Source of the DNA: Chrysomallon squamiferum
Lineage: Eukaryota > Mollusca > Gastropoda > Neomphalida > Peltospiridae
Direction of reading: 5' to 3'
Length of the DNA stretch: 62,000 bases
Assembly: GCA_012295275.1 (NCBI GenBank)
Contig: CM022670.1
Coordinates: forward strand, 22,481,755 to 22,543,754
Shown: in pieces, positions 37,288-49,800 of the stretch
How the letters are laid out: each line of letters starts with the position of its first letter
How positions within the stretch are numbered: position 1 is the first letter of the stretch
The notes under the pieces: model-generated
Database searches by the model: none
Seen by the model: only the letters and a program-made list of their open reading frames with translations
Told to the model about the DNA's origin: nothing
Made by a program: the position numbers and the translations under genes

Positions 37288-38057
37288 AAACTAAAAACAT
37301 TGTATATTTTATGTTGAAGACCAAAATAGTATCAATATTACACCATTTTCGAATGAAACTAATTATGCTGTTGCTATTGGGAGGTTTTTCGATGGAGTAC
37401 ACAGGTGTTTTGGGGATTGTTACATTATGCTTAGTAATAATTACACTGTTAATGCCGGAGAGCGATATTATTTTATGACAAACGGAGTAAGGAAACACAC
37501 ATGCATTGTAAACACATAGGATATTAACTGGTGTCATCTGTTATTCTTACAAATACTTGATGTGAGTGGATAGATAATCTTACTTTGTCTATTCATTATG
37601 CTGTGTAATTAATTTTGTAATCATTTTGTGTTTGTTTTTTTCAATTTGAAAACCTGACAATTGTTAGGTTCTTAGATCGGAACCGTATATCGACTCAGAG
37701 ATCAAACATGCAATCTAACGACGTCTTACGTTCAGCACTGACCTGTTTCGTAGCAGTTTTCTACTTTAAACACTCCAACCCAGTCCATTCCAAGCTATTC
37801 CAGCCATAAGCCAAGCTGTTCATTAATTTGCCTACACACAAATGTTTTCACAGCACTCTGAGGAATATTTATAATCTTTGATCTCGCGTGCAATACGATC
37901 TAATATTCCAATCAGGAAGTTTTAATAAATAATGCAGACATTTAACGAAGAAAAATAGTTACATGGACAAGACTTTTATTATTTATTTATTTTTATTGTA
38001 TATACACATAATTTACATACATAGGACCTATATTTTAGTTATCGTCTGCATTTTGTT
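36630..38057. other. AT-rich non-coding
   Basis: (ATTT)n 36758-36790, (TG)-rich 36830-36945, (AT)n 37257-37281, unique DNA to 38050. No gene supported. Confidence 0.55.
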
Positions 38058-38214
38058 ATTATTAGTAGTAGTGGATGTTGCGGTGATGATAGTAGTAGTA
38101 GTGGTGGTAGTGACGGTGGCAGCGGCAGAAGTAGTAGTGGCAATAGTAGCCATAGTATTAGAGATAGCAGTGATAGTAGTGGTAGTACTGGTAATAATAC
38201 AGAGATACTTCTCG

Positions 38215-38247
<33 letters not shown>
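38058..38247. repeat. (GTA/GTG)n imperfect and (AAT)n repeats
   Basis: GTA/GTG/GAT triplets to 38200 then (AAT)n 38218-38247. The Val/Ala/Ile frame is a repeat artefact. Confidence 0.88.
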
Positions 38248-38249
<2 letters not shown>

Positions 38250-38858
38250 TTAATAAGTATAATTTATAATTTTAAATTAATAGTACTGATATAAACATCA
38301 TCGTTAATGGATGGATTTATTATTTGAATAATATACAACGGCAATAACTTTATATTTACACTTGTGCAATTGCATTGTAGAGAAATATATTAAATTACAG
38401 ATAGAAAAATAGGTGACAAGTTAACAAGGAGGATATACCATCTCATAATATAAAATTTCATAATACTTATACTTGATCTGCTAAACAGAAATTACATCAC
38501 GTAATTCTATATTTTCTTGGTAAACAGTCTTGTCGGTAATATAGGATCAGCGCATTTAAGAACATAATGGAATGTTTTATTTTCATAAGGTTAATAATGT
38601 ATGTGTTCAAGTAATAAAAATTAATATGATATACATATAGTTAGCATGTACTCGTTTCATCATCCATTGTAAATAATGTCATTTGCTATCAACGGAGATG
38701 TGTGACCTTCCTTCAGATTACAGGACGTTCTTGAGATCCCCTCTGGATCTGCGCCTGGTTCATCTATTACATATCTCCCTGTTTCGATAGGCAGTTTCAC
38801 TCTACGTGTTCTAAATCAAGTATATGGAGAGGTTTTGCAACGAAACAGTTTAACATGA

Positions 38859-39056
38859 CCAATTAAAAATCTATCTTGGTTTCGCAGACTTCGTAATGAA
38901 GCATTAAACAAGAACAAAGATAAATTTAGAAATAGCAGACTTAATTTTAAAAAGCTGTTCAAGTCCTACAAAAGAAGGGCAGAAAATATGTTTGGCGTGT
39001 ATACAGTAATTTTTTTTTTAATTTCGAGAGGAAAAATGCGCATGAGCTTTGATTTT
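38859..39056 (+). pseudogene. Probable LINE ORF2 linker relic
   Basis: Open frame 38859-39056 reads SWFRRLRNEALNKNKDK and then RLNFKKLFKSYKRRAEN before drifting into a poly-T-encoded tail and TAA. An aromatic 'P/S-W-F...R-x-L-R-N-x-A' motif followed by 'F-x-x-x-R-x-x-[FY]-K-K-L-x-K-x-x-K-R' is typical of the segment joining endonuclease and reverse transcriptase in LINE ORF2 proteins (family knowledge). No reverse transcriptase motif remains downstream. A splice acceptor-like CTTGGTTTCGCAG in its start is an alternative explanation (an exon). Confidence 0.45.
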
Positions 39057-39189
39057 TAAATCCTGATAATTGTTCTATAAAATTATTTTTATTTGAGTTC
39101 GTGTTGTCTTCACAAACAGTGTGTCTAAATTCCACCGCTGTATATCAGAACGAGTAAAAAGTTGACTTTGAAATTCAAGATCCTTTAAT

Positions 39190-39400
39190 AAAAGGGTACA
39201 AAAGTTGTTTCGCTGTGGATCACAAAACATGCCGCAGTGGCCTGCACGATTAGTAAAAAGAAGGTATACACACTACACGATGAAAACGCTTCACACGTGA
39301 TCCATTTCGAACTCGGCTGCTCTAAGGCCACTTACGTCCGCTGTGTTCCGAGGTCTGAACAGATGTTTTTTTTGTTTTGGTTGTTGTTTGTTTGTTTTGG
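39190..39400 (+). other. CpG-bearing coding-like segment, unresolved
   Basis: The frame KHAAVACTISKKKVYTLHD... runs to ...GCSKATYVRCVPRSEQ with GC-rich third positions, unlike the AT-rich flanks. A second plus frame gives YKSCFAVDHKTCRSGLHD then stops. No convincing splice sites on the plus strand; the minus strand has a short acceptor/donor pair within it. Could be a transposon or exon relic. Confidence 0.22.
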
Positions 39401-40008
39401 AAGAGGTTATACCCATTGTTTTGATATATGTATATATATATTTACACGCCAGGAATGTATTTGGGATCGGATGTTGTTCGGACGGACGTTAAGCGAAGCC
39501 CATTAATTAAAACGCATATATTAATTTTCAGTCCTGACTTTCGGTCTGGAATGTAATTATCTGGTAACATATGTCCAATTTCGCCAGTCACAGCACACAG
39601 CACTGGTCAGTTTCATTTAAATTAATTGATATTTGATAGGTCATATCGATTTTTACATTATTGTTCTGTTGGATGCCATCACCAGCGTGACAACAGTCGT
39701 ATCAGAAGACGCGTTGTCATAAACACCATCTCCTCGCTTTCTTCACTTACGTCATATTCTGCCTGGTGGGTCTATGGCTTCACTGTTACTGGATATTGTG
39801 AGGAGAGTATTTAAACTCGGTGTTACTGATACTCAGCAGAAAAATATAAGCTGAAGTTTCGAACTGAAAATAGACTCTGTTTGAATTGATCAAATAAAAC
39901 AAACCATAAATACTATAAGCAAAATGTAGATATAACAAAATAGATGTATATGACAGCACCGTGCATAATTTTAGGTCATGACTCTCTTCAACTTTATTTG
40001 CTTTCCAG

Positions 40009-40254
40009 ACAAATATACAGATCGTGTTACGCGTTTTCTTCTCTTTATAAAAGAGTGGCAAAAGCGGGTTTTCATTCAATTAATAAAGAAAAGTAATTTT
40101 CGTTCAAGCATTCATCATACAGGGTTATTTGCATTTTCTTGTACTAACCAAAGTTATGAAATACGCAAATATCATGTTATTTTTAAAAATAATATTCACG
40201 TCACAGACTCAAGTGTTTATGAATATTCTAAGAGGTTTATGACTGAACACTTCA
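40009..40254 (+). CDS. Candidate internal coding exon (82 codons), unidentified
   Basis: An excellent acceptor (CTCTTCAACTTTATTTGCTTTCCAG) is followed by 246 nt open in one frame up to a possible donor TTCA|GTACGT; phases 1-1. If no splice occurs, the frame stops at 40261. It starts KYTDRVTRFLLFIKEWQKR, with NFRSSIHHTGLFAFSC and VTDSSVYEYSKRF later. Not a repeat artefact. No domain recognised. The AT-rich composition leaves a real chance of a random frame. Confidence 0.35.
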
Positions 40255-40604
40255 GTACGTAGGACATCGTATTTGAACATGTCTACTTGACAGCTTGGAC
40301 AGCCAAAAATATTCCGGTGGATAAACTTTATATTAAGATGCACAGTGAATATTCAGCTTTTCAGACCGCTGAAAATTTATCAGACGTTAATTTTCAGTGT
40401 TATTTATCCATCAGATATTTTAAATAATAACTGTCAGATTTTATGTTACATTCGTACTCACTTCATTTCCCTCTTATGACAGTTATTTCTGTTTCAAGGT
40501 CATATGCCCAGCAACAAACTTAAAGAATACATATCCATTTGCAAAAAAAAAATGTATTTTATTGATACGTTCAGAAATGTTGATACTATCCCTATTCTTC
40601 TTTT

Positions 40605-40614
40605 TCTTCTTCTT

Positions 40615-40700
<86 letters not shown>
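40605..40700. repeat. (CTT)n-(ATT)n microsatellite
   Basis: (CTT)n to 40644 then (ATT)n to 40700; surrounding low-complexity frames are artefacts. Confidence 0.95.
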
Positions 40701-42261
40701 CTATTTCCAATTATTTATTTTTTTATTTTATTTTTTCGTTTAACTTTTTCTTCTTCATAATGCCAGAACGATATTTCTCTTTCAACGAAACACCCACCTT
40801 TTTGGGGCAAGCAAGAAAAATGCAATAAATCAACGCTTATATCTTTGATAAGTGCCAAAGAGTGATCTAAGGGTTATGCAGATATTTTTTTTAAAGTGAA
40901 AAGCATGTGACTTTTTTTGCCTTACTTACGTGTGAGATAAAACTCTTTCAGCGAATGATTGATTACCTTGCGTTTCTTATTATACATCTAGCAGTCATGT
41001 TTTTGGCAACCACATATTAACATGTAAATGTGTTCAGCGACGAGAACACACAACATCTGGGTATGCATGTTTTCGAGACTGAAAGTAAATGACGTGATTT
41101 ACTAAAATAATAAATAAAGAACTTAAGCTGTTTGTTGGGTTTTTTTTGTTTTTTATTACTTTTTTATAAGTAGTTAATTGTTTTTTGTACCACTATTTTA
41201 CACCACTAAAATGTTTACGTGTGGGGTTCCGACTGAACTGATGTAACAGTCACGTGTTGCTTATCAGTTGTTTACTCATAAATCTCTCCAGTTACAGCAT
41301 TTGAAAAATAAGAACAGGTGAACATCTCACTTTCTATTTAAAATAATAACAATAATAATAATAAACGTATACATGCTTATTCTTCTCTATTTATTATGTA
41401 AGACGCTAACGTTTAACGTCTGCTAACATTTATTATTGATAATATCATATTAATGTATTTCCTTTCAAAGAATTCTCAGTCATGATTGTCAGTATGTAGC
41501 CATGCAGTCGCAAACGCTTACATCAGCATCAGTTCACAAGACGAAAGGGTCGATAGAGGTGAACAAGTAATGATTAATTGTGTGTGAATTGATTGCTGAA
41601 ATTATCAACACAGTCTTCATAATTAAGCCTTTTTGTATGATGGTACAACAGATTTGAGACTGATATTGGGAAGGTTATTATTTCTTAGCGTAGGCCTAGC
41701 TACTATATTGAAAAGAACATGGACTGAGTTATGTTAGTATGTTAATTTAAAATATAGGTTTTGATTAGATTATATAATATATATATATAATGTGGTGCAG
41801 AGTTTTTATACATAAAATCATTCTGGATGGTAGGTGGTAATTATGTACCGTAGCAACAGATTAAGATCAAGTCTGATAAAACATGGTCACACTGTATTAG
41901 AGTTATAACTTGACTATTTGTTCAGAGAGCAATCTGTCAAATAAATGATGCACTAAATGAAGTACGCTAGTTTTCTTTCACTGAATGATAACTGAGCTGA
42001 GTCACTAAGAATGTGTGAATCAAGGATAAAGTTGCGAAACGTTCTGAGTAAGAATTAAACAACCAGACAATCTCGTACAGAAGAGACCAAATAAACATTC
42101 TGTTGTTGTTTTTTTTAATTTTGTACTGAATTTAAATACAGTCATTTTCACTCACAGACGTAAGTTAACGACGTTCCATCGTAAAAGGTAAACCAGTGTA
42201 CAAAATAAGTATGTATGTGCCTGTGTATGTATGTTATGTGTATTGTGTTTTTGTGTTTCAG
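40701..42261. other. Non-coding
   Basis: Unique AT-rich DNA with short (AT)n near 41780. No gene supported. Confidence 0.55.
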
Positions 42262-42360
42262 ATATTCCGCTGAGCATTCTAGTTTTGTTGCACCGCTGCA
42301 CTGTTGCTGAAATGTATTGGAACCTCTATAAAAGAAAAGAAAACGTTTATATTTATATGG
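42262..42360 (+). CDS. Candidate exon after a strong acceptor (weak)
   Basis: ATTGTGTTTTTGTGTTTCAG is a strong acceptor. One frame then reads IPLSILVLLHRCTVAEM and continues to a mediocre donor (TATATG|GTAATT, near 42360). Another frame ends after 15 codons at TGA. No homology, and upstream TG-rich DNA makes pyrimidine tracts common. Confidence 0.2.
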
Positions 42361-42837
42361 TAATTCATACTCCGTCTGTGTACAATTCCTTTTATCCTAT
42401 AATATTCAGATAGTCTGCATCATTTACATACATATTAATAATACTCATTTTATGGTTGTATTCTATGTATTCTACAGTGTCTTGATTGCAGACTTCCAAC
42501 AACATAAAATTAAATTACATAAAACTATATATAGTTACTCAATTTAAAAAAATAATAATAATTTTTTTGGATTGATTGAGTGATTTATTTGTTTAAGATT
42601 TCCAAAAAATTTAAAAATAGACTTCTTTTTTATTTTCTGTTTCTTCGTCGTTTTACTTCACAAAGATTCTGATTTTCTTAAGAAGTTGCTAGATCTTAGA
42701 AGCTAAAGAATGTTAATTGTTTTTATCTGCTTCTTCTCACCTCAGTGGTTTTCTTCAATTTCTCATATTACCTTTTTTTTTGCACCGACTTTGATCAAAT
42801 CTTTTATCAAAGAGCTGATACAAGAACTAATATTACG

Positions 42838-42990
42838 ACTACCACCACTGTTGCTACTGCTGCTACTTCCACTACTACTACTACTACTACTACTACTAAA
42901 ACAACTTCTATCAATACAACTGTTACCACTACCACTGCTCCTAATGTTACTACTATTGCAACTAATAACACTAATAATATTACAACTACT
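42838..42990. repeat. (ACT)n-type imperfect trinucleotide repeat
   Basis: ACT/ACC/GCT/AAT triplets over about 150 bp. Its Thr-rich or Leu-rich frames start at ATG or TTG upstream but are most simply a repeat. Confidence 0.85.
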
Positions 42991-44375
42991 TAATATATCT
43001 CTATGATTAAAGAAATCATCGTATCAGTAAATTATAAAGACAGCAAGTGTAAAAGAGGTTCGCAGATATTCTCTTTTAAACAGTGTCTGGCGGACACCAT
43101 GAGGAAACACTAATTATTACTAAACACTGGGTTCTACCAAGGATTTGTTATTTCTCTTTGAAACTGACACACGTTTATACTCGGTCAATAATAATTATTC
43201 ACCACTTGCCTGAAACCAGTTATTTTTTTCTCTCTCTCTCTTTACCGCGGTTACTTGGCATTCGATGAAACGTTAAATACGTAAAAAATAAACCCCAGAA
43301 CTAGACGTCCGGAAGTCGTATCCATGTGTGAAAATAAACACAGTGAAACCCGCTTAAACCATTGATGACAGACTTCAGATTAGTTCTGTTTAACGCTAAA
43401 TACGCGAAAGAGCAGCTTCAGTGGTAAACCGTGCAATTCGCTACTGTCCTTCTTTGCACTGCGCGTTTCCTAACTGAAGTTCACCATCCATCCACCACGT
43501 GGTACCATTTTAGGTTTATTCTCCCACCTAACACTTTCATTATGATACACACTTTCGTAACTAGAATCAAGAAAAAGTGAATATGGTTATCTTCTATATA
43601 TGCATATATGTATGTGTACTTATGTATGTATTTATGTATGCCTGTATCTATGTATGTATGCATGTATTTAGGTATGTATGTGTGTCTACCCACTAAATCA
43701 ATAATCAGTTCTATAAAGCTGAATTATTATTCTTTTTCTTTCTTTATTTCTTTCTTTTTAAAAATGTTATAGTGATCTCATCCCGTGTTTGTAAGTCTCC
43801 ATTAGCCACAACAAAAAAAAAAAAGCTTTGCAATGAAAAACCTTGTTTCATAGTTCACTGCTCTCAATAAAAGTAAGAATACTAATAATAACTTAATCAT
43901 GGCGTCGTTCACGATAGACATGTCAAGTCTATGTCGATATTGCCGCTTTCAGCCAGTTGCGACGTTATTGTTGACTGGCAGTTCGAAATTAGACATCTTG
44001 TTTTTATAGATTGGGGGAAGAAGAAGAAGAATCGGGTCACATTGATAAATATAACCGAGTTGATTTAGCGACTCGTTAACACATTTGATTCTTAACTGTT
44101 ATTAGTGTCAGTCAGAGTATTGGTTACTTTAAATATGTGATAAAAGGAATCTTTTGTAGACGTTCCATGGCGTACTCTTAATTGACAAGGATTTATTATA
44201 TCCACTTTTCCAGAGAAACAGCACATTCAACGGCTTTTAATACACGAGGCTTTAGGGCATGCACGAAATTTACTTTGCAAATTTTTTGTATAAAATGGAC
44301 ACAACATTTATTCAAATGCAAATTAACTTCTGGGTTACAGTTGGATTGAAGCTGTGATTTAGAGTTCATAAAAGT
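42991..44375. other. Non-coding
   Basis: Unique DNA with CpG patches at 43290-43500 and (ATGT)n at 43605-43682. No gene supported. Confidence 0.5.
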
Positions 44376-44389
44376 CGTTGTTGTTGTTG

Positions 44390-44442
<53 letters not shown>
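44376..44442. repeat. (TTG)n-(TTA)n microsatellite
   Basis: TTG then TTA triplets. Confidence 0.94.
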
Positions 44443-44447
44443 TTCAT

Positions 44448-44708
44448 ATGATTTTTAAAAGAAAACAACGAGTTTATTCAGATCAATACATATCTTCTGG
44501 TTTAAGAAATGTTTTTCCATTATTATTGGCTTCTAGTTTTACTGGTGCCCAGGTCTGTGTATTAGTTTACTTGAAAGTGCTGAAACGTGTGTTGTTGTTG
44601 AAAGAACTGCTCGCGTTGTGCCAAGTGGCCGATTTCCAGTACACCTCCTTTTTTCTGCCAATAGTTGTTACTAATGTTTTATTGCTTTGTAGTGTTTTGT
44701 CAGTCTAA
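44448..44708 (+). CDS. 86-codon ATG-initiated open frame, doubtful
   Basis: Begins MIFKRKQRVYSDQYISSG, with two hydrophobic stretches further on (…LLLASSFTGAQVCVLVYL…, …FFLPIVVTNVLLLCSVL). The layout would suit a small membrane protein, but composition matches AT-rich random frames and there is no supporting signal. Confidence 0.13.
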   Translation: MIFKRKQRVYSDQYISSGLRNVFPLLLASSFTGAQVCVLVYLKVLKRVLLLKELLALCQVADFQYTSFFLPIVVTNVLLLCSVLSV

Positions 44709-46223
44709 TATCAGTTAGAAAAATAAAAAAAATTAAACAAATGAAAATGATATATTTATGAGGTGTTGTGACGTTTATTCCTTCCTTTTTATTTTTTATG
44801 TATATATAATTTTTTTTTTTTTTTAGTTTTGTTTTGTTTGTTTTTATTTATTTATTTGCTTTCTTCGCAATTCTTCCTGTTCAGTCAACCGTTCTGTTAG
44901 TTTCTACACTCACCAGTGTTTTTCATTTTACAACTCAAATGACATGTTTATTGCTCTTAAAGAAATAACTAAATTATTTTATACAGTCTGATTGATAGAT
45001 GATAAATAGCTAAGCAGCTAGATAGCTAGACAGATAGTCAGGCAGTCAAACAGAGACAGACAGTAAGATGGACTGATAGACAAAGAGACAGACAGACTGA
45101 CTGAATGTTTAAAGAAGTTTTATTCTTTTTTCTTCTGTTCATACTTTCTGTTTATCTTTCTAATCTGATAGAAATAAAGGAAAGAAGTCGAAATACCGCT
45201 GTGTAGGTTACGGTGACTTTCAGCTGACTTTTTCTTTTCCTTTCACTTTTTTTTTTTTTTTTTTTTTTGCTGTTATCGATTTGTAACACCTCCTTGTCGT
45301 AAATATGGATTTGCCTTCGGTGCGTATTCTCGTTTCTCCAGTTTGGTGTATTGTTTAACTTTTAATGTAACTAGTAAGACCGGTCTGTGAGCTTTATGAA
45401 TAACCACTGGCGTATAATGTCACTTAAAAAAAAAAATTAAAAAGTGGAGCAGCAACGGATAAACATAAAAAAATATATATATAAATATATTTAAAAAAAA
45501 AGAAAGAGAGAAAATCATAATAACAAACACTGTTATGTAAACTTGTTAAACGATTACTAGAGCAATAAATTTTGAATATTTCATTCTTAATGACAATAGC
45601 AACAACATTATTTTTATGCTTTTGCGTGTCTGTACGTGTTTGTGTGTTTGAGAGAGAGAGAGACTGATACTGTCAACAAAAGAAGTATTTTAGAATGAAA
45701 TTAAACGATTTATTACGTCAGTTTTCTTAAAATTGTTATATCGTATTTTGAAACCGATATTAATATCAGGTTTGAAGGCTTTTAATTATGTGAAACTGGT
45801 GTAAACTGATAAATTTATCGTAGTATTTAAACTGACAGTTGTCAAGGTGTAGTATGTAATTCTGTAAGTTCTCGGTGAATGACGGGGTCGTAAAAAAAAA
45901 AAGATCAAACATCTAGTAACCTGTGTAAGCAGGTCAGTGTGTTCTTTCATGTGAATGTGTAAGTGTAATAATACTCAAGCACGTCTTCACTGAGAATCTC
46001 GATAGATCCTTGTCCAAAGTGTTACTTGAAGCATCCACGCAAAAAACTGTATCACCAGGATTCTGGGTTAAAAGGTTTTTTTTCTAATTCTTTTTGAAAC
46101 GTAAATGTATCATCGTCCACTTCTACAACCACTTATTCTTATTCTGCGACTACTACTGCTGCTGTTGTTACTACTGCTACCACCACTACGAAAACTATTC
46201 CTACTACTACTACTTATAATTAC

Positions 46224-46254
<31 letters not shown>

Positions 46255-46746
46255 AAGTTTCAGTTTTGTTTCCAAATTACGTAAAATGCTTTACTTTACT
46301 ACAAAATTAATATTCACCTTTCTGAACTTAACATTCTGTAAATGTCACTGGTAAATGTATTCATCTGTTCATATAATGGCTATACATCGTCAGAGTTGTC
46401 TGTGTACAGGATCCATTGCAGCATTTCAGTTACTTTGCCCTTCCAGTTTTTATTCAGTTAGCCTGACCTCTTCGGCAAAAATCTTATATTTTTACTGTAG
46501 CAGTATTCTTCGCATGCTGTTTCTATTTTTGAGGACATGAGACAAAACATGATCGATCTGATCGCATTTAAAGAGCAACAGTCATGAAATATATATATCT
46601 GATCATTGTTTCGTACCACGTATGTGAATTTTGCGAAGAATTTTGTGGCTGGTAGAATGGACGAGGTTTTATTATATTCGCAATAATCGATTTCACTTTT
46701 TGCCTTGCCTTGAAACATCATCATCAAGCCAGCAAACTATTACTTA
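44709..46746. other. Non-coding
   Basis: Degenerate GATA/GACA repeats 44990-45105, poly-T 45249-45268, short (GA)n near 45652, imperfect CTA/ATT triplets 46130-46255. No gene supported. Confidence 0.55.
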
Positions 46747-46819
46747 ATGGGGCGTGACGTCAAACGTGTATATTGCAAAGCGTTTAGCCGGAGTGGCAAA
46801 AAAACGGTATCCAGGTCCA
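46747..46819 (+). CDS. Candidate short first coding exon (weak)
   Basis: ATG opens MGRDVKRVYCKAFSRSGKK and TVSRS, ending at GGTCCA|GTAAGT (phase 1). The donor is ideal and the stretch is CpG-bearing. The start context is poor (T at -3). A second plus frame is also open across it. Unidentified. Confidence 0.22.
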
Positions 46820-49800
46820 GTAAGTAACAAGACGTGTAATGGTAGCAAAAAAAAAAACCAACAGATTTTCACCAGCACCACCAGTTTTGTTTTAAATGTG
46901 CGCAGACAGTGTTTATCGATGCAGCAAAAAGGAACTAAAAGATGGTAGAATATTTTCATTAATTTCCAAGGAATCGTACAACATAGTGATTTGTAGAAGC
47001 AGTTCAGAAAGCCATTTCTAATAAATTAAGAATGCGATATATATATATATATATTATAAAATTTATCATCATCATCATTATTATAATTTTACATGACTAT
47101 CGAATATAACGATATGAATGTTAAAAAATACATGCCTTCTGTTGCTGCAAATCTTACAGTGCATGAGTTATCTTAAACTTGATTGAACAGAAACTTGGAC
47201 GTTATGTTTGTTCAAGACAGTTACGTTCACATGTTGAGCTAAACCGATATTCCCTGACTCTTTAACAGCTAGCGTATATTTGTTTTTAATTGTGCAAGCT
47301 GTAGAGACGCTTGTGCAAACAAATCAAAACAGACTACTGTCAAAAAATGTTGTTTGTTTCTTCAGAGTTACTTGATCTGAGTGACAGTTATTGACGTAGG
47401 TTACGGAGTTCTTAGTTGGCTATTTATTTTCGTTCAGGTATAAAATTAAAGACGAATATGTATTATCTGATATAAAAAAAATTATTAATGCATGGCAAAG
47501 AACACTTTTTTTTTTACCTTATCCTTTCACGAAAATGTCTGGAGAGAAAAAAAAAATTATTTAATTTTCTTTAATCTAGGAATTGTATTGATAGTTTTCG
47601 ATTGGTTTAGTGGTAAACGTGATGGCTTACACGTTCACGAAATCTAATATGAAATTTATTTGTAAATGCCTCTAAAAGAACCCCATTTTAAGGCTAACTT
47701 TTCTTGATATTTTTAAAAGAAGTTTGTTAATATTGGTACGAACGCTTTTTCATTAAATATAACTGTTACACATGTTCTTGAAATATAACCTAAAATGTAC
47801 ATGCATTTTTATGCATTAACTCTTAGTGATAGTTCCGATGAAATTCCATTAATTTTGTTAGGTAGGAGCTGTATTTATATGAGACGTGTGAGGAATCGCT
47901 TCAGCAGGTGGTTTTCAAGTGAGGTTTGACAGGTTAACAAACAAGATGAGATCGCAGTTAGTGAAGGCGGGAACTTACCGAAGAAGTTGAAGAACAATTA
48001 AAATCAGCCACGTACTTTCTAAGTATTAACCAACATCATCTGCCATTCAGGTGTTTCCTTGAATTTCTTCCAAAACTTTAAGGTTTTTAATTAAGTTTCA
48101 ATATGACTGGGGTTTTTTTTTTTGGATGATGGTGGTGGGGGAGATTTTTGGTTTAAAAAAAAAAAAAAAAAAAAAATGTTTGAATGAAACGCAAGTCTAA
48201 ATAACACTCGACCAAATTCTGTCAGATTGTAACCTTCTGTCGCTATAACAAATATTTACAAATAATTATAGCATTATAAATGACTTCAAAGTGGCCAAAG
48301 CTCATGAATATAAATTGACTTTTGTACGGCAGATTTGGCTGCAGGGAAGGTTTCTGATACACAGTAGTTTAAGGTGAGTTACTGCAGTGTCTGGAGATAT
48401 CAGACAGGAAAAATAAAGTAATCAAGTGGTCAGCATCTGTGTTTTACAGCAATAACAGAACTTGATCACTCTGCGGGTACTAACGGCATATGAGGAACTT
48501 CGCAATACGTTAAAAGTGATAAGAACTGATACAAACTTCTTCTTCTTTTTTTTTTTTCCATTCTGAATGAATGTATGTAACTATTCCACTGTTGTAGATA
48601 CGGGTTATTTTGACTTACTTTAACTTTATATAGAAGCTGTTTTACTGAACAGATTTCGTGACATCTATATATCAGCTATGCCATTGGCTGTATTTATTTT
48701 CAACACGATTTATCCATTTATAACCTATATAAATCATTGCTTAGATTAAGTAAATAGTTACAGTTTGTACACATTCATCGGTGTGAATTAGATTACAGAA
48801 TATTTACATAAATCCTTGGGGTGGTAATTATAGATTTAATCTTCATAATCGCAAAAAATATATATCGACAAAATATTTTAAATAAATAAAGAAAGAAAAA
48901 AAATGAAATAAAGAAATAAATAGATTTCTTGAAACATTACAAATGTCAAATAAAATTTAGTTTTAGAATTATTTGTGTCTATTTAGTGGAGGCCAGATAT
49001 ATTAATTAAAAATATATAACAATTTCAAGGTCATAGATAAAACAATGTTTTTATAAATACATTTAAAAATATGAAAGGCAGGCTGCTATTGTATTTTGAA
49101 GAGCATTGGTTGCGTTCTGTAAACGTTTGTCTCATTTGCTGAAATAAAACTTGTATTTGTCTTTCACTTCTAATCAATCAAATTATTTCAGCATGTTTGT
49201 CGCAAGTCCACACATCATTCTGCCATTGTTTTATTTCTGGGCAATACTAGTTCTGCATTAAAGCTATCCTAAAAGCCTGCGACTGCATTTATACAGAGAG
49301 CAGTTAATTAAATCAACAAAGAAGACGACGTTTGAAACTTTTCTTATTTACATTTGAAGGGTAACTCGACGTAGTTTTATTTGCATGGATCGCCAACACA
49401 GTGATATTTGTAGGTTTTACCAGACACTGAGTGTTTGAACAAATACATCTTTCCTGCACCGACTGGAAGAAAAGAATTAGTGTGCATTTAAAGTGGGAAG
49501 AGTGAAAATAAAGTTAAACTGAGTTCTAGGAGCTGAGTAGAAAACATAACATAGTTGTTCAGGAGGTAATGGGTGATACATAAGTAACATCATTTGAGAT
49601 CTGTATTAGATAAGGAAGAAGTTTTTCATTAGGTATCATCATGAGTACTTTTTCAAGTCGAGTTTGATATTAATCTATTAGATAGCTCAGTTAGCTCATT
49701 TAGACATCACCAATCCACGCACTGTGGTTGCCTTGACCTACAAGTGTGATGTACAGAAATCTATTTCTGACACGATTCGGCTTTTCACTCTTGCCTTTTG

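Noticed and set aside
42745-43006. Thr-rich or Leu-rich frame, considered as a mucin-like protein
   Set aside because: Encoded by an (ACT)n-type trinucleotide repeat with no signal peptide or flanking coding sequence.
47602-47646. TTGGTTTAGTGGTAAACG with a later GTTCACGAAATCT, considered as a tRNA or SINE
   Set aside because: Box A is plausible but box B matches poorly and no cloverleaf or acceptor stem can be drawn.
48333-48373. 41-nt acceptor/donor pair (AAG|GTGAGT)
   Set aside because: Good donor, but too short to assess and only one frame open; likely chance.
49681-49705. GATAGCTCAGTTAGCTC, resembling a tRNA D-arm
   Set aside because: No box B, no stems; a chance match.
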